Source: Psychrobacter sp. UBA3962 (lineage in GTDB: Bacteria; Pseudomonadota; Gammaproteobacteria; Pseudomonadales; Moraxellaceae). From it: 64,000 nucleotides of DNA. Where the stretch lies: NCBI RefSeq assembly GCF_002385225.1, contig NZ_DGDC01000041.1:19436-83435 (forward strand), written 5' to 3'. This document shows positions 43,684 through 52,309 of this stretch, one piece after another. Position 1 is the first letter of the stretch, and each line of letters opens with the position of its first letter. A model generated the notes under the pieces. The model made no database searches. It saw nothing but the letters and a program-made list of their open reading frames with translations, and was not told where the DNA came from. The position numbers were made by a program, and so were the translations under genes.

Positions 43684-45552
43684 TCAATGGTCAATAGCTG
43701 CCCCAGCACCGCGAGGAGAGCGAACACTTTCAACCAATTGCTGAATATGTACTGGAGGTGCTTGAGTCATTGAAGATACCAAGAAAGCTAGGATAAAGTT
43801 AATTAGAGCACCAACGGCACCAAACGACATTGGCGAGATACCAAATAACCAGTACTCAGCGGTATCAGGGAAGTTGGCAGTATCTGGGATAAAGAACCAA
43901 CCTTTGTACACGAAGATATAGACCAAAGTGGTAATTAAACCGGCCAACATGCCTACGATAGCCCCATAGTTATTGATGCGTTTTGAGAAAATACCCATCA
44001 TCAATGCAGGGAACAGCGAAGCACCAGCGATACCAAAGGCTAGCGCCACTACTTGCGCCGCAAAACCTGGTGGGTTAATCCCTAAGTAGGTCGCGACCAC
44101 AATAGCAACCGCCATTGAGATACGGGCTACCAATAGCTCACCTTTATCGGTAATATCAGGATTAAAGTTACGCTTGACTAAGTCATGGCTAATGGCAGAA
44201 GAGATGGCCAATAGCAGACCTGCTGCGGTAGATAAAGCTGCGGCTAAACCACCTGCTGCAATTAAACCAATAACCCAAGGTGGTAAGTTGGCAATCTCAG
44301 GGTTGGCCAATACCATGATGTCATTGTTCACATCCAGCTCGTTACCTGCCCAGCCCGCATTAGTAAATTTACCTTCGAGCTCTGCTGCATGCGCCACTTT
44401 CGCTTCTTCAACGGCAGCTGTAGCAGCGGCAACATCGCCACCTTCATTTTGTGCAGTGACTAAAGCTGCTTGCGCTGCTCCTAAGCCACTGTCATTGTAC
44501 ATCTGAATACGACCATCACCGTTTAGATCATTGTATTGAATCAGACCGGTTTCTTCCCAAGTTTGCATCCAGCTTGGACGCTCATCATAACGTAGCGCAG
44601 GCGCTTCAACACCTTGAGGATAAACAGTATCCATAAGGTTTAGGCGGGCCATAGCGCCAACAGCAGGGGCTGTAAAATATAGCAGAGCGATAAATACCAA
44701 TGCCCAACCTGCAGACCAACGCGCATCCGCTACTTTAGGAACCGTAAAGAAGCGAATGATGACATGCGGCAGACCAGCAGTACCGATCATTAATGATAAA
44801 GTAAATAGCACCATATTTAGCTTGTTAGGCACATCTGCTGTGTAGGCAGTGAAGCCAAGGTCAGTAACCACTTGGTCAAGCTTAGTAAGTAGAGGGATAC
44901 CGGATTCAGTGTGGTTTGAGAACATGCCTAAAGCGGGAATAGGGTTGCCTGTTAATTCAAGAGAGATGAAGACTGCAGGGATGGTATAAGCAATGATTAA
45001 TACCACATACTGAGCAACCTGAGTATAGGTAATGCCTTTCATACCGCCCAATACGGCATAGAAGAAGACCACAACGGCGGCAATAATTAGCCCCGTGGTA
45101 TTATCGACCTCTAAAAAGCGTGAGAAGGCCACACCAGCGCCTGTCATCTGACCGATAACATACGTAGTAGAGGCGATAATTAAGCAGGCCACTGCGACTA
45201 AAGCTGCCCCCTTAGAATAGAAGCGATCGCCAATAAAATCAGGCACGGTGTACTTACCGAATTTGCGTAAGTATGGGGCTAATAACATGGCCAAAAGAAC
45301 ATAACCGCCAGTCCAGCCCATCAGATAAGTAGAAGCTCCATAACCGCCAGCGGCCAACAGGCCTGCCATTGAGATAAAAGAGGCGGCACTCATCCAGTCA
45401 GCACCGGTTGCCATGCCATTTAGAACGGGGTGAACGCCACCCCCAGCCACGTAGAATTCTTTGGTAGAGCCCGCTCGTGCCCAAATAGCGATACCAAAGT
45501 AGAGTAGGAACGAGGCACCGACAAATAAAATATTAATGGTAAATTGACTCAT
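43684..45552 (-). CDS. Sodium:solute symporter (VC_2705-type large subunit)
   Basis: A 622-residue SSS-family symporter related to acetate permease. It has some 13 membrane segments and the sodium-site region GADWMSAASFISMAGL. Residues about 310-425 form a large hydrophilic insert between membrane helices. The insert includes an EF-hand-like calcium loop (DLNGDGRIQ, 342-350) and an Ala/Glu-rich helical stretch. This insert plus the adjacent small DUF4212 gene marks the two-subunit VC_2705 subfamily. The substrate is probably a small organic acid such as acetate or lactate, but it cannot be read from sequence. Starts 4 bases after the small subunit ends. Confidence 0.88.
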   Translation of the reverse strand: MSQFTINILFVGASFLLYFGIAIWARAGSTKEFYVAGGGVHPVLNGMATGADWMSAASFISMAGLLAAGGYGASTYLMGWTGGYVLLAMLLAPYLRKFGKYTVPDFIGDRFYSKGAALVAVACLIIASTTYVIGQMTGAGVAFSRFLEVDNTTGLIIAAVVVFFYAVLGGMKGITYTQVAQYVVLIIAYTIPAVFISLELTGNPIPALGMFSNHTESGIPLLTKLDQVVTDLGFTAYTADVPNKLNMVLFTLSLMIGTAGLPHVIIRFFTVPKVADARWSAGWALVFIALLYFTAPAVGAMARLNLMDTVYPQGVEAPALRYDERPSWMQTWEETGLIQYNDLNGDGRIQMYNDSGLGAAQAALVTAQNEGGDVAAATAAVEEAKVAHAAELEGKFTNAGWAGNELDVNNDIMVLANPEIANLPPWVIGLIAAGGLAAALSTAAGLLLAISSAISHDLVKRNFNPDITDKGELLVARISMAVAIVVATYLGINPPGFAAQVVALAFGIAGASLFPALMMGIFSKRINNYGAIVGMLAGLITTLVYIFVYKGWFFIPDTANFPDTAEYWLFGISPMSFGAVGALINFILAFLVSSMTQAPPVHIQQLVESVRSPRGAGAAIDH

Positions 45553-45555
45553 AAA

Positions 45556-45816
45556 CTACTCCTCATCTAAGCCGTATTGTTTATCCAGCTTATTCATACG
45601 CCAAGCGTAGAAGAAGATGAGGATAATAAAGGTGATAATCGAACCTTGTTGGGCAAACCAAAAGCCAAGATCAGCACCGCCGAAGGTTATCCCAGCCAAT
45701 AAAGGACGGAATAAAATACCACAGCCATACGAGCAAAAAGCCCAGATAAAAAGACAGATAAGAATCAAACGGACATTGGCTTTCCAATAGCCTGACGAAT
45801 CTTGTGAGGGATTCAT
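45556..45816 (-). CDS. DUF4212 small subunit of sodium:solute symporter
   Basis: An 86-residue protein with two membrane helices (about 15-35 and 50-72). The N-terminal YWKANVRLILICLFIWAFCS (landmark) and the FWFAQQGSI segment are typical of DUF4212 partners of VC_2705-type symporters. I start at ATG 45816, preceded by AGGAG at 8 bases, rather than the upstream in-frame ATG at 45837, which would place that ribosome site inside the gene. Cotranscribed with the large subunit. Confidence 0.9.
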   Translation of the reverse strand: MNPSQDSSGYWKANVRLILICLFIWAFCSYGCGILFRPLLAGITFGGADLGFWFAQQGSIITFIILIFFYAWRMNKLDKQYGLDEE

Positions 45817-46427
45817 AAGACAAACTCCTTTTGTCAATGAAAGGGGGAGGGAGCCCCCTTGAAGGAAAACTGCTTCCTGCAGTCACTAAGTACAATGTAA
45901 ACATTGTTTCGATAAAATTTTAAAGTAACACAAACTGTATCAATCTGGTTACTTGTTATTTTTTTAGTTTACAGCTGTAATTGAACGATAGCAATTAACT
46001 ATTTTCATAAAAATCATTTATTGAGTAAATGAAGTTTGTTTAAATATAATTAAAATAAATATAAAAGGTTAAGATTAGTTACTCTATTTTCAGTTTATTT
46101 TTTTATCTCGCTTGTTGTACTCGACTCGACATTTTCATAGAATGACCGGTTTGTCTGCACAAATGGCCCACTGCCCGTGCAGTTATCATCGGATTATCTA
46201 GGAAGGGGCGTTATGGCTAACTTAGTTGTGGGCTTCAAGCTACGCAAATGGCGTCTCCCCTTACTTATCTATTTAATTTAAGCTCACTAAATGGCTCTAT
46301 ACCCGACAGTTATCTACTGAGGCTTCGTACTTAGATTTTGCTTGGCTTTTAATAAAGATTGGCCGATTAGAAGTTAAGCAAAAGAGGCTTGCAGATTCAG
46401 GAAGGGGTAGAGACAAGGAGAATTGCT
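45817..46427. other. Divergent spacer between the two symporter operons
   Basis: This 611-base region must hold promoters for the DUF4212/SSS pair (minus) and the AGCS symporter (plus). It is AT-rich from 45900 to 46100. A 22-codon open frame at 46213-46281 starts with ATG preceded by GGAAGGGG; it might be a leader peptide. I looked for a glycine riboswitch, common before AGCS genes, and did not see one. Confidence 0.55.
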
Positions 46428-47936
46428 ATGGCGGAATCGTCGAATGCCTTCGTTGAAGGTTTTAATGCGTTTGTAAACTGGGGGAATGGGATTATCTGGG
46501 GCAATGATTCCTGGTTAATCATGGACAACCCCTGGTATGGTCTGTTGGTATTTGTGCTGATTGGTGCAGGTATCTTTTTTACAATTGCCACCCGTTTTGT
46601 CCAGTTCCGCCAATTTGGTCACATGTGGAATTTATTACGTAGCTCAGGGCAGGGTCGCAAAGATGGCGGCATCAGCTCTTTTGAAGCCTTAATGACCTCG
46701 CTTGCCGCCCGGGTCGGTACCGGTAACTTAGCTGGGGTGGCCATTGCAGTCTATATCGGTGGTCCTGGTGCAGTGTTTTGGATGTGGATTACCGCGCTTT
46801 TGGGAATGTCGACCAGCTTTATTGAGTCAACGTTGGCTCAGGCGTATAAAGTGCCTCATACTGATAACGTCTATCGTGGTGGCCCCGCTTACTATATCGA
46901 AAAGGGCCTAGGTCAACGCTGGATGGCGATATTTTTCTCATTGTGTCTACTGGTTGCCTTTGGACTGGCTTTCAATGGGGTTCAAGCCAACACCATCGCT
47001 CAAGCCACGCATCAAGCTTTTGGTGCCCCAACTTGGCTAACCGGTTTAGTGTTAGTGGTATTAGTAGCGCCTGTGGTGTTCGGAGGCCTACGTTCTGTGG
47101 CTCGAGTGGCGGGTAAAGTAGTTCCAGTAATGGCCATTTTATACGTATTACTGGCGTTATTTATTATTGTTACTAACTTCTCTGAGTTCCCAGCAGCCAT
47201 TGCGTTAATTGTAAAATCTGCCTTTGGGCTAGAACAGGCGGCAGGCGGGGTACTGGGTTATGGTATTGCTCAGGCTATGATTAATGGTATCAAACGCGGT
47301 CTGTTCTCGAACGAGGCGGGTATGGGTTCTGCTCCTAACGCTGCGGCGACTGCCAAAAGTCATCCAGACCACCCTGCGGTGCAAGGCTTTATGCAAATGT
47401 TGGGGGTCTTTATTGATACCCTAGTCATTTGTACCGCAACCGCGTCTATCATCATTTTATCAGGGGTAGTGAGTGATCCGAATGTGGAACAAGAAGGCAT
47501 TCAGTTGACCCAGTTGGCCTTATCTGAGTATGTGGGTGATATGGGGATTTACTTTATTGCAGTGGCCATCTTCTTTTTCGCCTTCACCTCAATCATTGCC
47601 AACTACAGCTATGGAGAGTCAAACTTAGAGTTTATCTCGGGTGAAAAAAGCGCCAAAGTAGCGATTATGATTTTCCGTTTCTTAGTATTGGGCATGGTAT
47701 TTGTGGGTTCAGTGGCCAGCTTGCCAGCCATTTGGAACTTCGCTGACCTATCCATGGGCTTAATGGCCCTGACTAACTTAGTGGCTATCGTACTGTTAAC
47801 GCCTGTGGCGCTACGTGTATTGCGTGATTATGAGCGTCAGGTTAAAGAGGGGAAGTCGCCCGAGCAAATTACTTTTGATCCCGATCAATTTGTAAAACTA
47901 AAAAATGAAGCCAACCGTGATGCTTGGAAAGATTAG
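46428..47936 (+). CDS. Alanine/glycine:cation symporter (AGCS family)
   Basis: A 502-residue sodium- or proton-coupled amino acid carrier with about 11 membrane helices. Signatures are RFVQFRQFGHMW, the EALMTSLAARVGTGNLAGVA region, and the family motif GIKRGLFSNEAGMGSAPNAAA. I start at ATG 46428 (AAGGAG at 46415-46420); an upstream in-frame TTG at 46389 lacks support. It is followed by a strong terminator. Likely substrates are alanine or glycine. Confidence 0.93.
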   Translation: MAESSNAFVEGFNAFVNWGNGIIWGNDSWLIMDNPWYGLLVFVLIGAGIFFTIATRFVQFRQFGHMWNLLRSSGQGRKDGGISSFEALMTSLAARVGTGNLAGVAIAVYIGGPGAVFWMWITALLGMSTSFIESTLAQAYKVPHTDNVYRGGPAYYIEKGLGQRWMAIFFSLCLLVAFGLAFNGVQANTIAQATHQAFGAPTWLTGLVLVVLVAPVVFGGLRSVARVAGKVVPVMAILYVLLALFIIVTNFSEFPAAIALIVKSAFGLEQAAGGVLGYGIAQAMINGIKRGLFSNEAGMGSAPNAAATAKSHPDHPAVQGFMQMLGVFIDTLVICTATASIIILSGVVSDPNVEQEGIQLTQLALSEYVGDMGIYFIAVAIFFFAFTSIIANYSYGESNLEFISGEKSAKVAIMIFRFLVLGMVFVGSVASLPAIWNFADLSMGLMALTNLVAIVLLTPVALRVLRDYERQVKEGKSPEQITFDPDQFVKLKNEANRDAWKD

Positions 47937-47966
47937 TTAAAGTTAAACATCAATCCTTTAGATAAT

Positions 47967-47995
47967 AAAAAACCCAGTCATTTGACTGGGTTTTT
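47967..47995. terminator. Bidirectional terminator between AGCS and etfD
   Basis: The A-tract, CCCAGTC (47973-47979), loop ATTT, GACTGGG (47984-47990) and TTTTT form a symmetrical intrinsic terminator at a convergent junction. Confidence 0.95.
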
Positions 47996-48020
47996 CTTTT
48001 AATATCAATAACTTATGTAA

Positions 48021-49688
48021 TTACATATTAGGATAGTTTGGACCACCGCCACCTTCTGGCGTTACCCAAGTGATGTTCTGTGAGGGGTCTTTGATATCAC
48101 AGGTCTTACAATGTACACAGTTTTGCGCGTTGATAACGAACTTAGCACCTTCTGCGTCCTTCACAATTTCATACACGCCAGCTGGGCAATAACGCTGTGC
48201 AGGCTCTGCATAAATGGGTAGGTTCACAGTTACCGGAACGGTTGGGTCCGTAAGCTTCAAGTGGCTTGGCTGATCTTCAGCATGGTTGGTGTTAGAGATA
48301 AACACTGAAGACAGCTTATCAAACGTTAACTTACCATCTGGCTTCGGATAATTTGGCTTATAAGAAGTGCTGGCCTTGTCTAGATTATCATAGTCAGGGG
48401 TTGTGTCACGGATGGTCAGTGGCATTTTACCTTTAAGCAAGTTGTGCTCGATAAAGGTAAAGGCGCCGCCCATGAACAGACCCATACGGTGCATGGCTGG
48501 CGCGAAGTTACGCGCTGAATGGTTGTCTTCATACAACCAAGAGTCTTTAAACATCTGGCTGTAGCTTTCGACTTCATCATGCTGACGACCTGATTGTAGC
48601 GCCGCAAAGATGGCTTCAGCAGCCAACATACCTGACTTCATTGAAGTATGGGTACCTTTAATCTTAGCTGGGTTTAGGAAGCCGGCATCGTCACCTACCA
48701 ACACACCACCTGGGAAGGTTAGTTTAGGCAGTGAATTTAGACCACCTTTAGTTAGTGCACGAGCCCCATAAGACAGACGTTTACCGCCTTCTAATACTTG
48801 CTTGATAACGGGGTGTGTTTTTAGACGCTGCATCTCGTCAAATGGAGACATATATGGGTTGTGATAAGCTAGGTCAACCACCAAACCGAAGCTCACTTGG
48901 TTGTTTTCGTCATGGTATAACCACCAACCACCGCTAGATCCGGTTTCGGTTAATGGCCAGCCTAGACCGTGCATCACCACACCTGGCTCATGCTTGCTTG
49001 GGTCAATTTCCCAAAGCTCTTTGATACCAATACCGTAGTGTTGTGGATCACTGTCTTTGTCTAACGCAAAGCGGCTGATTAGACGCTTACCTAAGTGACC
49101 GCGGCAACCTTCAGCAAAGATGGTGTATTTAGCATTTAGCTCATAGCCTGGCTCGTAGCTTGGTTTTTGTGAGCCATCGGCAGCCACACCCATATCGCCA
49201 GTTAATACACCGCGTACTGAACCATCATCGTTGTACAGAATTTCAGAGGCAGGGAAGCCTGGGAACATCATTACTTCAAGCTCTTCAGCTTGTTCAGCCA
49301 ACCAGCGTACGACGTTACCTAATGAGACGATATAGTTGCCTTGGTTGTGCATAGGAGCAGGAATAATCGAATCAGGGGTACGGGTAGAGCGGGTCGCTGA
49401 GTTTAGATAGAACACGCGATCTTCAGTCACCGGCACATTTAAAGGCGCGCCTTTTTCTTTCCAGTCAGGAATCAGCTCATTTAAAGCACGAGGTTCGATA
49501 ACCGCACCAGATAAGGTGTGAGCACCAAACTCAGAGCCTTTTTCTACAACACAGACCATAAACTCATCTAGGCCAGCTTGTAGGGCGAGTTGACGGAGAC
49601 GGATGGCTGCTGAAAGGCCAGAGGGACCACCCCCAACAATAACAACATCAAAATCCATCGACTCACGTTCTATTTGTTCATCTTGCAT
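48021..49688 (-). CDS. etfD: Electron transfer flavoprotein-ubiquinone oxidoreductase
   Basis: Membrane-associated flavo-iron-sulfur enzyme passing electrons from ETF (beta-oxidation, amino acid breakdown) to ubiquinone. The 555 residues show the FAD motif VVIVGGGPSGLSAAIRL, a ubiquinone-site region and GVLVGDDAGFLNPAKIKGTH. The C-terminal [4Fe-4S] ferredoxin-like domain has RYCPAGVYE and NCVHCKTCDIKDPSQNI. I start at ATG 49688, which has AAGGAG upstream; an in-frame extension to 49772 has no ribosome site. A single gene; etfA/etfB are not in the window. Confidence 0.96.
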   Translation of the reverse strand: MQDEQIERESMDFDVVIVGGGPSGLSAAIRLRQLALQAGLDEFMVCVVEKGSEFGAHTLSGAVIEPRALNELIPDWKEKGAPLNVPVTEDRVFYLNSATRSTRTPDSIIPAPMHNQGNYIVSLGNVVRWLAEQAEELEVMMFPGFPASEILYNDDGSVRGVLTGDMGVAADGSQKPSYEPGYELNAKYTIFAEGCRGHLGKRLISRFALDKDSDPQHYGIGIKELWEIDPSKHEPGVVMHGLGWPLTETGSSGGWWLYHDENNQVSFGLVVDLAYHNPYMSPFDEMQRLKTHPVIKQVLEGGKRLSYGARALTKGGLNSLPKLTFPGGVLVGDDAGFLNPAKIKGTHTSMKSGMLAAEAIFAALQSGRQHDEVESYSQMFKDSWLYEDNHSARNFAPAMHRMGLFMGGAFTFIEHNLLKGKMPLTIRDTTPDYDNLDKASTSYKPNYPKPDGKLTFDKLSSVFISNTNHAEDQPSHLKLTDPTVPVTVNLPIYAEPAQRYCPAGVYEIVKDAEGAKFVINAQNCVHCKTCDIKDPSQNITWVTPEGGGGPNYPNM

Positions 49689-50040
49689 TTTAAACTCCTT
49701 ATAGCTGGCTAAATCATACCAACACCACACAATAGTCGTAGGTGTGGACACTATTAATTGAATCGCTAGCAAATATTAATTTGAATACCTGTCAAATATA
49801 CCCAATTGTGTATCAATAAGCGACCACAGTCAGGCTAAAAAAAGGTTTTCATGATTTAGGCTGGCGGAAATATAAAAAAAGGGTTGCAGTTAGTTACCTA
49901 TTATAAAATAAAAGTTAGATAAAGACGACACGATTTGTGACTCAGCCGTGGTAAAGTAACAACACTCACCATTTGACAGTGAAGTTAACTATCAAAATTA
50001 AAGGTGATGTCATTGGCAATAATACAAGGATATAATAATA
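49689..50040. other. Divergent spacer between etfD and the DUF1285 gene
   Basis: This 352-base spacer contains no gene. On minus, TGGTATGAT (49721-49713) is a possible extended -10 for etfD. On plus, TTGACA at 49973-49978 is a perfect -35 but has no good -10 at 16-18 bases. Confidence 0.4.
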
Positions 50041-50658
50041 ATGTCGCACTCAGAGCAACAAGCAGTCACAGTATCGAGCAGCTTAGATTCCCTTTCGGAG
50101 TTTATAAAGCAAGAGAGTAGTGACCGTCGGGGTCGCTCAATACCACCTCTTGACAAGTGGCATCCTGAGCGTCAGGGTGAGATGGACATGGTGATTAAGG
50201 CCAATGGCGAGTGGTGGCATGAAGGAGGCAAGATTAGCCGTCAATCTTTAGTGGATTTGTTTGCAACAGTATTGTGGCGAGAAGGCACTGATCAGGATCC
50301 TAGCTACTACTTAAAAACCCCGGTCGAAAAAATACGTATTCAGGTTGAAGATGTGCCTTTTTTAATCACTGAAGTCAACCTCATTGAGCAAAAGCAAGCA
50401 GCTAATTCTCCTGTGATTGAATTTATCACCAGTACAGGCGATGTGGTGCCTTTAGATGACGAGCACCCTCTAGTGATGGGAGAGTATCAAGGCGAGCAAA
50501 GACCTTATATTGAAGTGCGCTTTGGTATGAAAGGGCTAATCTCCCGCAATGTGCTGATGCATTTGATTAAGCTAGGAGAGCTGACTGAAGAGGGTGGCAA
50601 CACCAGTTTGACTCTACAAAGTGGTGGGAAAGCCTACTCAGTGACTGTCGAAAATTAA
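50041..50658 (+). CDS. DUF1285 family protein
   Basis: A 205-residue soluble protein. The core from RSIPPLDKWHPERQGEMDMV through IKANGEWWHEGGKISR, LVDLFATVLWREG and YYLKTPVEKIRIQVED matches DUF1285, a family of unknown function with a two-domain structure. The N-terminal 30 residues are Ser-rich and probably flexible. It precedes murI by 80 bases, on the same strand. Confidence 0.88.
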   Translation: MSHSEQQAVTVSSSLDSLSEFIKQESSDRRGRSIPPLDKWHPERQGEMDMVIKANGEWWHEGGKISRQSLVDLFATVLWREGTDQDPSYYLKTPVEKIRIQVEDVPFLITEVNLIEQKQAANSPVIEFITSTGDVVPLDDEHPLVMGEYQGEQRPYIEVRFGMKGLISRNVLMHLIKLGELTEEGGNTSLTLQSGGKAYSVTVEN

Positions 50659-50738
50659 TTGCTAGTTTCTTATCGTTAATCAGGCCAGCGTAGATACCCA
50701 ATGCGCTGGCTTTGATGCTGTAAATTGGTATCTAAACC

Positions 50739-51644
50739 ATGGCAACCCAAGCTATAACCCTTCCTATTTCCTCTTTAATTAACACTGACAGCGCTCCCAT
50801 TGGCATTTTTGACTCTGGGGTAGGCGGTTTATCGGTTTATCTTCATTTAAAGCAGCAGCTTCCCGATGAGCAGTATCTTTATTATGCCGATACGCTAAAT
50901 GTGCCGTATGGGCCAAGATCTAGTACAGAGATTAAAGAGCTGACCTTAATTGCGGTGGACTGGCTGGTAGCAGCAGGATGTAAGCTAATCGTTATCGCCT
51001 GCAACAGTGCCTCGGCCCATGCGCTGCAAATAGTAAGACATAAATATCCCACCATTCCTATTGTGGGCTTGGTGCCTGCGTTAAAGCCTGCGGTATTAAA
51101 CAGTAGTAGCAAAAGTGTGGCGGTGTTGGCTACCAAAGCGACTTTAGATGGTGAGCTGTTAAACACAGTTATTAGTGATTATGCGCTACCGGCTCAGGTT
51201 AATGTGGTGAAGTGGTTTGATCCCAGCTTGGTGCCTTGGGTGGAGGCAGGCATGCCAACCCTGAGCGAGACGCCAGAGCGATTAAAAGCACAGCTTAAGA
51301 GTTTTGCGCAACAAAAAGTAGATCATTTAGTATTGGGCTGTACGCACTATCCTTTTTTTCGAGAGTTTGTCATGGCCCAGATTGCCGATGAGGACTTAGG
51401 TATTAAGGTGGTAGACTCTGGAGCGGCCATAGCAGCGCGGGTCAAAACTTTATTACAGCAGTCACAGTCTTTGGCCGTCGTAAAACAAACAAACACCGCA
51501 GAGGCTAGTCTATACATTGGTCATAGTAATCAAGCGCGAGAAGAATTGGACTTAGCCCAATCTAAGTTGGCCTTCTTTGTCTCTGATCCCAAAGCGGATT
51601 TAGCCGAGGTTTCAAAGCTCGTAAGCCGATTAATTTATCGCTAA
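50739..51644 (+). CDS. murI: Glutamate racemase
   Basis: Makes D-glutamate for peptidoglycan. The 301 residues show the substrate-loop IGIFDSGVGGLSVYLHL, YYADTLNVPYGPRS, the first catalytic Cys in IACNSASAHAL and the second in LGCTHYPFF. An N-terminal extension of about 17 residues precedes the core. The first Cys motif has Ser where many enzymes have Thr, a common variant. Confidence 0.96.
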   Translation: MATQAITLPISSLINTDSAPIGIFDSGVGGLSVYLHLKQQLPDEQYLYYADTLNVPYGPRSSTEIKELTLIAVDWLVAAGCKLIVIACNSASAHALQIVRHKYPTIPIVGLVPALKPAVLNSSSKSVAVLATKATLDGELLNTVISDYALPAQVNVVKWFDPSLVPWVEAGMPTLSETPERLKAQLKSFAQQKVDHLVLGCTHYPFFREFVMAQIADEDLGIKVVDSGAAIAARVKTLLQQSQSLAVVKQTNTAEASLYIGHSNQAREELDLAQSKLAFFVSDPKADLAEVSKLVSRLIYR

Positions 51645-51897
51645 AAATTACTTTGGAGTCGCCAGTTAACTTTGACTAATTTTGGGTCAATGATATCTGG
51701 TTAAGGGACTAGGAATACAGTTAGGGCCAATAAGTTACTCAAAGCTTGTTTTATTAATATAAAGCATACGAGTTTGGTTTGTGCCAGACTCAAGCTTGCA
51801 GTAGAATTTGAGTATATTCACTATAATTAGAACCAGTAAATAACCTTTAATTAATAAATAAGAATTTAGTGACCCCCAGTGGTCTAAGGAAAATAAT

Positions 51898-52200
51898 ATG
51901 TCGAATAGTAATGAGCGTAACCTAAAAGATGAAATCAATCATCTAGAAGAAACCATGCATGATGCGGATCAGTTTCATACCCTAGAAGAGCAAGTGGCGG
52001 ATATGAAGCGTCGTGGCATCGACCCAAGTAGCGCCTATAAAAAATGGGATGATGAAAAAGACAAAGAAGATGATTGGGGCGATGAAACTTGGAAAGAAAA
52101 TGGTAAGTGGGAGCACAAGACCCCCGCTGACCTAGACAAAAAAGCTCAAGAAGAATGGGATGGCGAGAACGGTAAACCTAATCCACCACCAGTTATCTAA
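51898..52200 (+). CDS. Small highly charged protein of unknown function
   Basis: A 100-residue acidic protein rich in Asp, Glu, Lys and Trp, with no membrane segment and almost no hydrophobic core. The N-terminal half is predicted helical (LEETMHDADQFHTLEEQVADM), the C-terminal half is probably disordered and ends in NPPPVI. I recognise no family. A perfect TATAAT lies at 51822-51827, about 70 bases upstream, without a good -35. It is followed directly by a strong terminator, so it is a single-gene unit. That supports a real, expressed gene. Confidence 0.72.
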   Translation: MSNSNERNLKDEINHLEETMHDADQFHTLEEQVADMKRRGIDPSSAYKKWDDEKDKEDDWGDETWKENGKWEHKTPADLDKKAQEEWDGENGKPNPPPVI

Positions 52201-52256
52201 GCTGAGCCAACACTTTAATTTAGGTCGGACACTATTTAGGTTGAACACTATAATAT

Positions 52257-52290
52257 AAAAAAAGCCACGCAAAATTGCGTGGCTTTTTTA
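52257..52290. terminator. Bidirectional terminator after the small acidic gene
   Basis: A-tract, then GCCACGCA (52264-52271) paired with TGCGTGGC (52276-52283) around a 4-base loop, then TTTTTT. It serves the acidic-protein gene and the convergent lytic transglycosylase gene. Confidence 0.95.
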
Positions 52291-52309
52291 TGCTTTACTC
52301 GATATCAAG

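Noticed and set aside
45817..46427. Glycine riboswitch upstream of the AGCS symporter
   Set aside because: Such riboswitches often precede these genes, but none of the conserved glycine-aptamer segments could be found.
51735..51938. 67-residue minus-strand ORF overlapping the acidic-protein start
   Set aside because: It is AT-driven, has no ribosome site and no recognisable domain.
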